A stretch of DNA of 6,101 bases from Rubrobacter sp. (GTDB taxonomy: Bacteria > Actinomycetota > Rubrobacteria > Rubrobacterales > Rubrobacteraceae): assembly GCA_016781635.1 (NCBI GenBank), contig JADDPY010000073.1, positions 1 through 6,101 on the forward strand. Reading direction: 5' to 3'. A program made the translations under genes and the position numbers. This document shows, piece after piece, positions 1 through 5,784 of this stretch (positions are counted from its first letter, which is position 1; each line of letters begins with the position of its first letter). The notes under the pieces were generated by a model. It ran no database searches and was not told the DNA's origin. It was given only the letters and a program-made list of their open reading frames with translations.

Positions 1-826
1 CCTGATCCCCTCGTCCTCCCGACACCAGCGCGCCGAACATCTCGTTCACCACCGCCGTGACGGGCAGCGGTACCCCGCTCTCCCGGCCTGCCGCGAGCGC
101 TATCCCGAGGTCTTTGAGGTGGAACCTGGACCTTCCGCCTGGCGAAAAGTCTCCCGTGAGCAGCTTGTCCCTTTTTACCTCCATGATCTTGTTGCTCGCG
201 AGCCCGCCCGAAAGAACGTCCAGTATCTTCGAGGGCTCCACCCCGGCTCTCTCGCCGAGCACCAGCGCCTCCGAGACCGCCTCGATCACGAGCGCGACCA
301 CAATCTGGTTGCACGCCTTGACGGCCTGACCCGACCCTGCCTCCCCGACGTGCGTAACGGTTGCTCCCATCGCCTCGAAGAGCGGGCGCGCGCGATCGAA
401 GTCCTCTTCCGAGCCACCGGCCATGATAGAGAGCGTCCCCTCGATCGCGCCCACGTCCCCGCCCGAGACCGGGGCGTCGAGCATGCCTACGCCCTTCTCC
501 CGGGCGGTACGGGCGAGCTCGCGGGCCAGGCTCGGCGAGCTTGTGCTCATGTCTATAAGGAGCGCGCCCTCCCCGGCCACCTCCAGCATCTCCCCGAAGA
601 CGGCCTCGACCTCGGGTGGTCCGGGAAGCATGGTGACGATGACGGCCGAGCCCTCGGCGACCTCGGCCGGGCTTCCGGCGACCGTAGCGCCCTCTGCGGC
701 GAGCTCCTGCGCCTTCTCCCGGCTCCGATTGTGGACGATAAGCTCGTGGCCGGCCTTCAACAAGTTGCGGGCCATCGGCGCCCCCATAATCCCGAGCCCC
801 ACGAAGCCCACCCCTTCAGCCGTCAC
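1..826 (-). CDS. garR: Tartronate semialdehyde reductase-like beta-hydroxyacid dehydrogenase (3' end cut by window)
   Basis: This is an NAD(P)-dependent beta-hydroxyacid dehydrogenase of the 3-hydroxyisobutyrate dehydrogenase / tartronate semialdehyde reductase family. The GTG start at 824-826 has an AAGGAAG ribosome binding site just upstream and puts the Rossmann motif GFVGLGIMGAPMARNLLKAGH at residues 7-27, the usual distance from the N-terminus. Then come the substrate-loop motif DAPVSGGDVGA (117-127) with the S-G-G triad, TLSIMAGG (131-138), the catalytic-lysine region GSGQAVKACNQ (164-174, Lys170) and an H-x-K-D-L motif at 236-240. The stretch NQIVVALVIEAVSEAL and the following GGLAS pattern resemble GarR/GlxR (glyoxylate/glycerate pathway) more than valine-pathway 3-hydroxyisobutyrate dehydrogenase. 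About 275 residues are present; the family is usually about 290-300, so only the last 15-25 are missing. Its start overlaps the stop of a possible 23-codon ORF. The exact substrate cannot be fixed from sequence alone. Confidence 0.93.
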   Translation of the reverse strand, partial: MTAEGVGFVGLGIMGAPMARNLLKAGHELIVHNRSREKAQELAAEGATVAGSPAEVAEGSAVIVTMLPGPPEVEAVFGEMLEVAGEGALLIDMSTSSPSLARELARTAREKGVGMLDAPVSGGDVGAIEGTLSIMAGGSEEDFDRARPLFEAMGATVTHVGEAGSGQAVKACNQIVVALVIEAVSEALVLGERAGVEPSKILDVLSGGLASNKIMEVKRDKLLTGDFSPGGRSRFHLKDLGIALAAGRESGVPLPVTAVVNEMFGALVSGGRGDQ

Positions 827-894
827 GCGTCTTCCTTGCGTTTCCCGGTGCCCGAACGCGGCTCGCGATAGCTTCGGGCGAACGGTGTACTCAT
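823..894 (-). CDS. Possible 23-codon ORF coupled to both neighbours
   Basis: On the minus strand an ATG at 892-894 opens a 23-codon frame ending in TGA at 823-825. The peptide begins MSTPFARSYREP and ends in the basic/acidic tail KRKEDA. Its ATG overlaps the TGA of the upstream GDSL hydrolase gene as ATGA (891-894). Its own TGA overlaps the GTG start of the downstream dehydrogenase as GTGA (823-826). A GAGGT ribosome binding site (901-905) lies six bases upstream of the ATG. Both overlaps are classic translational-coupling arrangements, so this could be a leader peptide or a coupling device that carries ribosomes into the dehydrogenase gene. No homology is recognised, and chance cannot be excluded at this length. 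Confidence 0.35.
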   Translation of the reverse strand: MSTPFARSYREPRSGTGKRKEDA

Positions 895-1520
895 ATGAAT
901 ACCTCGGTCCTGCCGCCGGAGAAGCCGTGTTCGACAAGTTCCGCTATCGCCCGTGAGATCTTCTCGCCGCCAAGCGCCGATGGCTCGATGGCGTTGGCGT
1001 AGTCGCTCGCTTCCGTGCAGATCAAGCGCAGGTCGATCAGGGGGATGCCGTGGGCGAAAGCCGCGCGAATTATGCAGTCGTTGAAGACGGTCAGCGCCGC
1101 GACCGCTACCCGCTGCAGGGGCGCTTCTGGGAAGCGCGGATAGTAGACCGTGCAGATCGCCGTCGGTAATCCGTGCGCGAGTACCCCGTCGAGCATGGCA
1201 AGGTAGCCGCGCTCGAACCCGTCGCCGATTTCGGCGAGCCCCATGAGCGCCTCGGCGGTCGAGCGGGCCGGAGCGCCGAGGAATTCACTGTGGCCGAGAG
1301 CGTCGTTCCCGCCGACGCTAACGATAAGGTGCGTCGCGTCCGGCGGAAGGAGGCGGAGCTGGGCGCGTACGTCCCTCGTGGTGCCGCCGTCCACGGCCAG
1401 CAGCGTCGCTCTCGAACCATCCGGCAACCGTTGCCGCACCTGCCGGATCACGTCGGGAGCGCCCGCCACGTAGGCCGCGTTGTCGAAGATGGAATCGCCC
1501 AGAAGCACGACGTGGCTCAC
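891..1520 (-). CDS. SGNH/GDSL hydrolase family protein
   Basis: The 209-residue product looks like a small cytoplasmic SGNH/GDSL esterase or lipase-like hydrolase; no signal peptide is seen. Block I is VVLLGDSIFDN at residues 4-14, with nucleophile Ser10. Block II corresponds to the Gly45-Gly46 region (AVDGGTTRD). Block III is VSVGGNDAL (68-76), with Asn72. In block V, where the family normally has D-x-x-H, the sequence reads DYANAIEPSALGGEKI (173-188), so Glu179 sits where the catalytic His is expected. I recall relatives with a similar IEPS motif, so this may be a subfamily trait rather than damage, but I cannot verify this. The GTG start at 1518-1520 is supported by a GGGGGAGGT ribosome binding site at 1527-1535. 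The gene lies 78 bp downstream of the acetamidase gene, and its stop overlaps the ATG of a 23-codon ORF. The substrate is unknown. Confidence 0.85.
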   Translation of the reverse strand: MSHVVLLGDSIFDNAAYVAGAPDVIRQVRQRLPDGSRATLLAVDGGTTRDVRAQLRLLPPDATHLIVSVGGNDALGHSEFLGAPARSTAEALMGLAEIGDGFERGYLAMLDGVLAHGLPTAICTVYYPRFPEAPLQRVAVAALTVFNDCIIRAAFAHGIPLIDLRLICTEASDYANAIEPSALGGEKISRAIAELVEHGFSGGRTEVFI

Positions 1521-1538
1521 GCGAACACCTCCCCCGAG

Positions 1539-1561
1539 AACGGTGCGGAACGCACCTCGTT
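1539..1561 (-). promoter_or_regulatory. Hairpin just upstream of the GDSL gene ribosome binding site
   Basis: The minus-strand transcript can form a stem of GGTGCG (1551-1556) pairing with CGCACC (1542-1547) around a three-base loop. AAC (1559-1561) pairs with GTT (1539-1541) across a two-base bulge. The hairpin ends three bases before the GGGGGAGGT ribosome binding site of the GDSL hydrolase gene. No U-run follows, so it is not a convincing intrinsic terminator. A role in RNA processing, mRNA stability or translation control between the acetamidase and GDSL genes is possible, but only the base pairing is seen. Confidence 0.35.
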
Positions 1562-1598
1562 ATCTCCGACCTTGAGCTTTCTGTTGATCGTCAAGGGG

Positions 1599-2532
1599 CT
1601 ACCGGAAAAGCGCCAGCGGCAGGTACGAGGAGACGATCCAGTTGGGTTGGTCGACGACCTCGCTGATCTTGAGGTCCACGGCGAGGCTCGCCAGCACGTA
1701 GGCCTCGACCGGTTCCATATGATAGGTCGTGCTCACGTGCTCGACCATCGCCCGCATGGAGTCTTTCGTGGCCTGCATGAGGTCGGGGCCGATGCCCATC
1801 GTCGCGTACCAGCCCGCCCCCTCGGACTTCGGGGTGAGTGGGCCCGGGGTGACAAACTGCGGAGCGGGGATGCTGCGGCCCTTGATCAGATTGAAGCGCA
1901 ACGCCGCGTACATCGGGCTCTCGATGCCGGTGACGCAGACCTCGCCGTCGCCCTGCGCCGCATGTGCGTCGCCGCAGGAGAAGAGGGCGCCCGGAACCTG
2001 CACGGGCAGGTAGAGCCTCGCGCCCTTCGTGATGTGGCGCGTGTCCATGTTGCCCCCGAACGGTCCGGGCGGCATGATCACGGGCTTCTCGGTGGTATCT
2101 GCCGGGGAGACGCCCATCGTCCCGAAAAAGGGATCTATGGGTATGGCTACGTCGTCCTTGAAGAGTACGTAGTCGCCGTTCGAGGTCGAAGATCTTGAGG
2201 TACGCATCCGGGAAGTCCTCCGGAAGGAGCCCAAAGCCGGGGATGACCGCCGTCCAGCCCCAGCCCAGAGTGCGGATGTCCAGAACCTCGACCTCCAAGA
2301 CATCGCCAGGTTCGGCCCCCCGCACGACAACCGGCCCTGAGAGGGGGTAGACGCGGTCCCAATCGAAGGTCGCGAGGGCGTCGGCGGTCGAGTCTGGCGT
2401 GATCTGCCCGTCCGACACCTCCCGCGTCTGGTAGACGACCGTGTCGCCCGGTTCTATCTCCTGCACCGGCTCGAGCTCGTTGTCCCAGACGTAATGGACC
2501 CTATCCCCCGGGAAGTAGTGCGTCCTCGCCAT
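1599..2532 (-). pseudogene. Acetamidase/formamidase family amidohydrolase, interrupted by a one-base frameshift
   Basis: Acetamidase/formamidase (FmdA/AmdA family) releases ammonia and a short carboxylate from formamide or acetamide. The ATG at 2530-2532 is preceded by a perfect AGGAGG with eight bases of spacing. Frame one encodes residues 1-117, from MARTHYFPGDRVHY to PGFGLLPEDFPDAYLKIFDL. Coding then continues in another frame from NGDYVLFKDDVAIPIDPFFG through MGVSPAD, GGNMDTRH, the family signature CGDAHAAQGDGEVCVTGIE and SEGAGWYATMGIGPDL, to the stop TAG at 1599-1601. Joining the frames at about 2178-2184 gives about 310 residues, a normal family length, so a single extra base (or two missing bases) is the only lesion. 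All recognisable motifs survive. This could be a true recent pseudogene or an assembly/sequencing error. No slippery heptamer suggesting programmed shifting is seen. A 193-bp spacer lies upstream. Confidence 0.9.
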
Positions 2533-2725
2533 GCGAACGACCTCCTGTGACTCGCCTGTCCCCCATCGGAACAAACTCTCGCAGCTTGGGAGCCTCACGT
2601 CTACTTGCCGGGGCGCCTCCTTGTGGAGCGTTTCTGCCTTTCCCAAACGCGGGTTATCGCTTGGGGATGCGGCGGCGTCGCGGCACCTTACTCAACGGTC
2701 GTGGAGCGAGGATAGGAATGTTGCT

Positions 2726-3736
2726 TTACCCCTCCTCGGGCACCGAGGCCTCGGTTGGCCGCACCACGACTGCCCCTTCCCGGAGGGCGACGACCTCTAC
2801 TTCGGTGCCGACCCCTATGGGGTCATACTCGGGCCTCTCCGGTACGGCACGCCAGCGCTCACCGTGAACGAAAACCATGCCACCCGTCCCCTCGGCGACC
2901 GTTCGGCGGACGGTGCCGACCTCCCCGATCATACCCTCGGCCCCCGTGGTGACGCGCCCGCGGACCATGCGCCAGTACCCGAGGGCCGCTAGCGCGAGGG
3001 CGAGCGTCGTGATCCCCGCCAGCGCCCACAGCAGGTAGGGCGAGATGCCGGTCCGCTCCTCGAAGCTCGGCGGCTTCTGGACGAGCAGGGCATCCCGGGT
3101 GCGTAGCGTGAGTCCTTTGGGTTCCACCCGGGTTCCGTCGGCTGCCGCGAGGACCGCGTTGAGATCCGGCTCGACGTGCTCTACTACCCCGAGCTCCAGC
3201 GCCTCGGCCGCGTCGATCGCGACGCTCTCCCGGACGGCGCTCTCGGCCCAGGCCTCATCCCTCCCGTGGGCCCCGGCGAGGCCTACCATGAGCGCCGCCG
3301 CGTCGTTCGTCACCTTCTCGCCCAGAGAACCTTCGATATCCGCACCCGTCGAGAGGACCGGGTGCGCCGCCCCGAGCCTCGTCTGGGGCGCCATCGCCGC
3401 CACGTCGCTCCCCATAACGACGAACGCCGCGCTCGCCGCTCGCGCCCCGCGCGGGGTCACGTACGTCACCACCGGCACGCCCCCGATGTTGCTCTCGCTC
3501 CGCACGATCTCCTGCATCGCGTCCAGGCTCCCGCCGGGGGTGTCGATCTCGAGAACGACCGCCGCGGCCCCGTCCCGTTCCGCCTCGGAGACGTATCCCG
3601 CGGTCCGCTCGTCTATCTCCCCTTTCACCTGCGCGACAAAGACCTCCGGAGCTTCATCTTGCGCATGGGAAAAGCCGCCCGCCGCTCCAAAGAACAATGC
3701 CAGGGGAACCGCGAGCCAGGCGAGGTGGCGCCTCAT
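2726..3736 (-). CDS. nfeD: NfeD/ClpP-class membrane-bound serine protease, shortened membrane region
   Basis: This 336-residue product has a signal peptide or N-terminal anchor (residues 1-25, MRRHLAWLAVPLALFFGAAG then an AQ-type boundary). A ClpP-fold protease domain covers about 31-200: EIDTPGGSLDAM (63-74), then RGARAASAAFVVMGSD with likely nucleophile Ser102, then GAAHP (122-126), then GEKVTNDAAALM with likely catalytic Lys141, and AVRESVAIDAAEALELGVV. One clear transmembrane helix (about 233-254) follows, then the C-terminal NfeD OB-fold domain from TTGAEGMIGEVG (263-274) through FVHGERWRAV to about 325. Known relatives cleave hydrophobic C-termini of membrane proteins such as stomatins. 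Long NfeD proteins are about 430-450 residues with several helices between the two domains; here that block is largely absent. The ATG at 3734-3736 has an AGGAAGG site. The gene starts 11 bp after the cupin gene, so it is probably co-transcribed. No stomatin partner gene lies in the window. Confidence 0.92.
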   Translation of the reverse strand: MRRHLAWLAVPLALFFGAAGGFSHAQDEAPEVFVAQVKGEIDERTAGYVSEAERDGAAAVVLEIDTPGGSLDAMQEIVRSESNIGGVPVVTYVTPRGARAASAAFVVMGSDVAAMAPQTRLGAAHPVLSTGADIEGSLGEKVTNDAAALMVGLAGAHGRDEAWAESAVRESVAIDAAEALELGVVEHVEPDLNAVLAAADGTRVEPKGLTLRTRDALLVQKPPSFEERTGISPYLLWALAGITTLALALAALGYWRMVRGRVTTGAEGMIGEVGTVRRTVAEGTGGMVFVHGERWRAVPERPEYDPIGVGTEVEVVALREGAVVVRPTEASVPEEG

Positions 3737-3747
3737 GCTCGCCCTTC

Positions 3748-4395
3748 CTAACGCCCGTCGTCTGGCGCGCAGGGACGGTTGGCGTAGCCGCTGCGGAAAG
3801 GGGAGATGGTCCCGGTCTCGGGGTCGTACGAGTGGCGCCAGATGCAGCCGGTGTCGTTCGCGAGGAGGTGGATCGAGACGGATGTTTCGGAAGAGGTCGT
3901 GCGGACGCGGTGTACGTCGTCCCTCGGCGGTAATAGCGGGTAGAAGTCACCCTGTTCTACGGTTCGGCGCAGTCGTACGGACAGCTCTTGCCCCTCACCA
4001 GCGTCCGCGCCGGCATCATAGACGCTCTCCTCCTGCTCGCCCCTGTAGAGACCGACGAGGCCCCAGGCGAGATGGTCGTGGACGGGGGTCGCCGCGCCGG
4101 GGGGCACCACGAGGGCGAAGAGCGAGAGATCGCGCTCGGCGGAGCGGAATAGGAGCCATTGGCCGATGCCACCTCCCATCCCGCTCTCCGGTACGGGCGA
4201 GCGGTACTCCTCCGGGAGCCATTGGTCGTTCGCGAGAAGCTCCGAGAAGACCGGCCGGAGCTCCTCGACCGCCTCCTCGGGGCTTCTCGCCGGGGAGATG
4301 ATCTTCCTTACTGCGGCGACGAAGGATCGGACGGTAGGGGTATCGAGGACGTACTCGTCCGTGTCGGGGAGGCCGCCGGTCTCCGGGCCGCACAT
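3748..4395 (-). CDS. Cysteine dioxygenase-like thiol dioxygenase (cupin)
   Basis: The 215-residue product resembles the bacterial cysteine dioxygenase / 3-mercaptopropionate dioxygenase cupins, mononuclear non-heme iron enzymes that oxidise a thiol to a sulfinate with O2. The first cupin motif is PVHDHLAWGLVGLYRGEQEE (104-123), with likely iron ligands His106 and His108. The third ligand is His162 in DDVHRVRT. Gly112 or Gly115 occupies the area where mammalian enzymes carry the cross-linked Cys, as is usual in bacterial homologues. The Ser-x-His pair of the Ser-His-Tyr triad is present (Ser174, His176), but position 178 is Leu rather than Tyr. The tail has RHSYDPETG (187-195) and PFRSGYAN. 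The ATG at 4393-4395 has an AGGAGG site that sits directly after the stop of the PLP enzyme gene 10 bp upstream, indicating an operon. The Leu and the neighbours suggest a thiol substrate that need not be cysteine. Confidence 0.85.
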   Translation of the reverse strand: MCGPETGGLPDTDEYVLDTPTVRSFVAAVRKIISPARSPEEAVEELRPVFSELLANDQWLPEEYRSPVPESGMGGGIGQWLLFRSAERDLSLFALVVPPGAATPVHDHLAWGLVGLYRGEQEESVYDAGADAGEGQELSVRLRRTVEQGDFYPLLPPRDDVHRVRTTSSETSVSIHLLANDTGCIWRHSYDPETGTISPFRSGYANRPCAPDDGR

Positions 4396-4405
4396 GGTGT
4401 CCCTC

Positions 4406-5650
4406 CTAGATCCTCTCCAGGGCCTGTTCCAGGTCCGCTACGACGTCGGCGGGATGCTCGATGCCCAGGGAGACACGGATCAGGTTCTCCTTCACGCCGA
4501 GGTGCTTGCGGCGGGAGGGGGAGAGCTCGCGGTGAGAGGTGGTGGCGGGATGGATGGCGAGCGTGTAGATGTCCCCGAGGCTCGGGGCCGTCACGCACAG
4601 CTCCAGCGAGTTCAGGAAACGAAATGCCGCCGCGCGCCCATCCTCCCCTTCCCCGGCGGCGAGCTCGAAGGAGAGCAGCCCCCCGGAGCCGTCCAGCATG
4701 CGGCGGGCGATCTCGTGGTCCGGGTGGTCCTTGAGGGAGGGATGGTTGACCTTCGCCACTTTGGGGTGGGCCGCCAGGCGCCCGGCGACCTCGCTGGCGT
4801 TCTCGCACTGGCGCTCCATCCTGAGGGGCAGGGTCTTCAGGCCGCGCAGGGCGAGCCAGGCCTCGAAGGGCCCCAGCGTGCCGCCGACGAGCTTGCGCAG
4901 GGAGTCGAGGGCCCCGTCGTAGGGCGGGCCCGCCACCACGATGCCGGCGGTCAGGTCGCCGTGGCCGGAGATGTACTTCGTGGCGCTGTGGACCACGATG
5001 TCCGCCCCGAGCTCCAAAGGGCGCTGGAGATAAGGGGTGGTGAAGGTAGCGTCCACGATCAGGGTGGAGCCCGCCTCACGCGTAATCTCGGCGAGCGCCG
5101 GCACATCCGCGACGCGCAGGAGCGGGTTGGAGATCGTCTCCACTACGACGGCCCGGGGCGAGAGCTCCGAGACCTTTTTCCTGACGGCGTCGAGGTCCGA
5201 AACATCCACGAAGCGAACCTCGACGCCGGCGGCGCCGAAGACCTGAACCAGCAGCGTAGCCGTAGAGCCGTAGAGTTGCTCCGCCGCCAGCACGGTCCCT
5301 CCGCTACCGAGCTCCGCCGCCGAGAGGGCCGCGTGCATCGCCGCCATCCCCGAGGCGAAGGCGAAGGCGCGCGCCCCCTCGGGCTCCCCTCCGCACTCGA
5401 GGGCGGCGACCGCCTCCTCGAAGGCGGTTACGGTGGGGTTTCCGTACCTCGCGTAGCTGTAGCCCGGCTCCTCGCCGCCGAGGACCCTGTCGGTCTGCTC
5501 GATCTCCTCGTGCGAGAAGGTTGTCGAGAGGTACACGGGGGTCGAGACCGGGTAGAAGCCCTTGCCTGGCCCCCCCCCGTTCGTGCTCTCACCTTTCTTC
5601 CCGGCGCGGCGCTCGCCGGCGTGGACGGCCCGGGTCTCAAAACGCGTCAA
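4406..5650 (-). CDS. PLP-dependent Cys/Met metabolism enzyme (cystathionine gamma-synthase / methionine gamma-lyase type)
   Basis: This 414-residue fold-type I PLP enzyme belongs to the trans-sulfuration family (MetB/MetC/MGL/O-acetylhomoserine sulfhydrylase). It has YSYARYGNPT (64-73) with the Tyr and Arg that contact cofactor phosphate from the partner subunit, AFASGMAAM (97-105), LYGST (127-131), ETISNPLLRV (171-180), Asp200 and the PLP lysine Lys225 in HSATKYISGHGD. The C-terminal motif SLGDIYTLAIHPATTSH (357-373) followed by GIEHPADVVADL is closer to the methionine gamma-lyase / O-acylhomoserine sulfhydrylase pattern than to the SLGG-ES pattern of cystathionine gamma-lyases. Ser129 replaces the Cys of typical methionine gamma-lyases. 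The exact reaction is unresolved. The TTG start at 5648-5650 with an AGGGGG site fits the family N-terminus FETRAVHAG. An extra Gly/Lys-rich stretch (about 14-31) is encoded partly by a nine-G run. It is probably the first gene of an operon with the cupin and NfeD genes. Confidence 0.93.
   Translation of the reverse strand: MTRFETRAVHAGERRAGKKGESTNGGGPGKGFYPVSTPVYLSTTFSHEEIEQTDRVLGGEEPGYSYARYGNPTVTAFEEAVAALECGGEPEGARAFAFASGMAAMHAALSAAELGSGGTVLAAEQLYGSTATLLVQVFGAAGVEVRFVDVSDLDAVRKKVSELSPRAVVVETISNPLLRVADVPALAEITREAGSTLIVDATFTTPYLQRPLELGADIVVHSATKYISGHGDLTAGIVVAGPPYDGALDSLRKLVGGTLGPFEAWLALRGLKTLPLRMERQCENASEVAGRLAAHPKVAKVNHPSLKDHPDHEIARRMLDGSGGLLSFELAAGEGEDGRAAAFRFLNSLELCVTAPSLGDIYTLAIHPATTSHRELSPSRRKHLGVKENLIRVSLGIEHPADVVADLEQALERI
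5570..5578 (-). repeat. Nine-G homopolymer inside the PLP enzyme gene
   Basis: Nine consecutive C on the plus strand (nine G in the coding direction) encode Gly25-Gly26-Gly27 near the N-terminus of the PLP enzyme. The length is right for the observed frame, since the family motifs downstream are all in frame with the TTG start. Runs of this length are prone to polymerase slippage and to sequencing miscalls. A one-base change here would remove nearly all of the protein. Confidence 0.9.
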
Positions 5651-5784
5651 TTGCTTCCCCCTGATCTCTGATCGCTCGGGTATCTTACGAACTCCGGATG
5701 AAAAGCTGATTACCCTATACTAGCGCAAGATAAGCTGCGAAAGCCCGCAACTTTACATGTTACAAGACACGGGAGAGCCCTCTT
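5651..5784. promoter_or_regulatory. Divergent intergenic region between the PLP enzyme and TPR genes
   Basis: These 134 bp are less GC-rich than the flanks and must hold the start signals for both directions. A TATACT hexamer at 5716-5721 is a good candidate -10 for the plus-strand TPR gene, but no convincing -35 lies 16-18 bp upstream. On the minus strand TAAGAT (5682-5687) is a weaker -10 candidate for the lyase operon. An imperfect inverted repeat spans 5732-5753: AAGCTGCG and CGCAACTT around a six-base loop, with one mismatch that becomes a G-U pair in minus-strand RNA. A tandem direct repeat of CTGATCT and CTGATCG occupies 5661-5674, close to the lyase ribosome binding site. No riboswitch is recognised. 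Confidence 0.45.

Noticed and set aside
119..871. Plus-strand open frame of about 250 codons opposite the dehydrogenase gene
   Set aside because: The minus strand encodes a textbook Rossmann dehydrogenase throughout, so this is a shadow.
1173..2198. Plus-strand open frame of about 341 codons across the GDSL and acetamidase genes
   Set aside because: It crosses two motif-bearing minus-strand genes and their spacer, with no family resemblance of its own.
2533..2646. Upstream extension of the acetamidase to a TTG near 2646
   Set aside because: The frame is open, but the ATG at 2532 has a perfect AGGAGG at ideal spacing and gives the usual family N-terminus; the extension has no family similarity.
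2628..2650. Inverted repeat GCGTTT / AAACGC with an 11-base spacer in the acetamidase leader
   Set aside because: Six-base arms with a long spacer are weak and likely by chance; no promoter elements at fitting positions support an operator.
2533..2725. Intrinsic terminator or promoter between the NfeD and acetamidase genes
   Set aside because: No GC stem followed by a T-run and no convincing -35/-10 pair could be found on the minus strand, although the 193-bp spacer probably contains start signals.
3045..4301. Plus-strand open frame of about 418 codons opposite the NfeD and cupin genes
   Set aside because: Its Arg/Ser/Pro-rich low-complexity product is typical of a shadow frame, and the minus strand carries well-supported proteins.
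4166..5671. Plus-strand open frame of about 500 codons opposite the PLP enzyme and cupin genes
   Set aside because: It lies antisense to two genes with full family motifs, its product has no recognisable domain, and long antisense frames are expected in GC-rich DNA.
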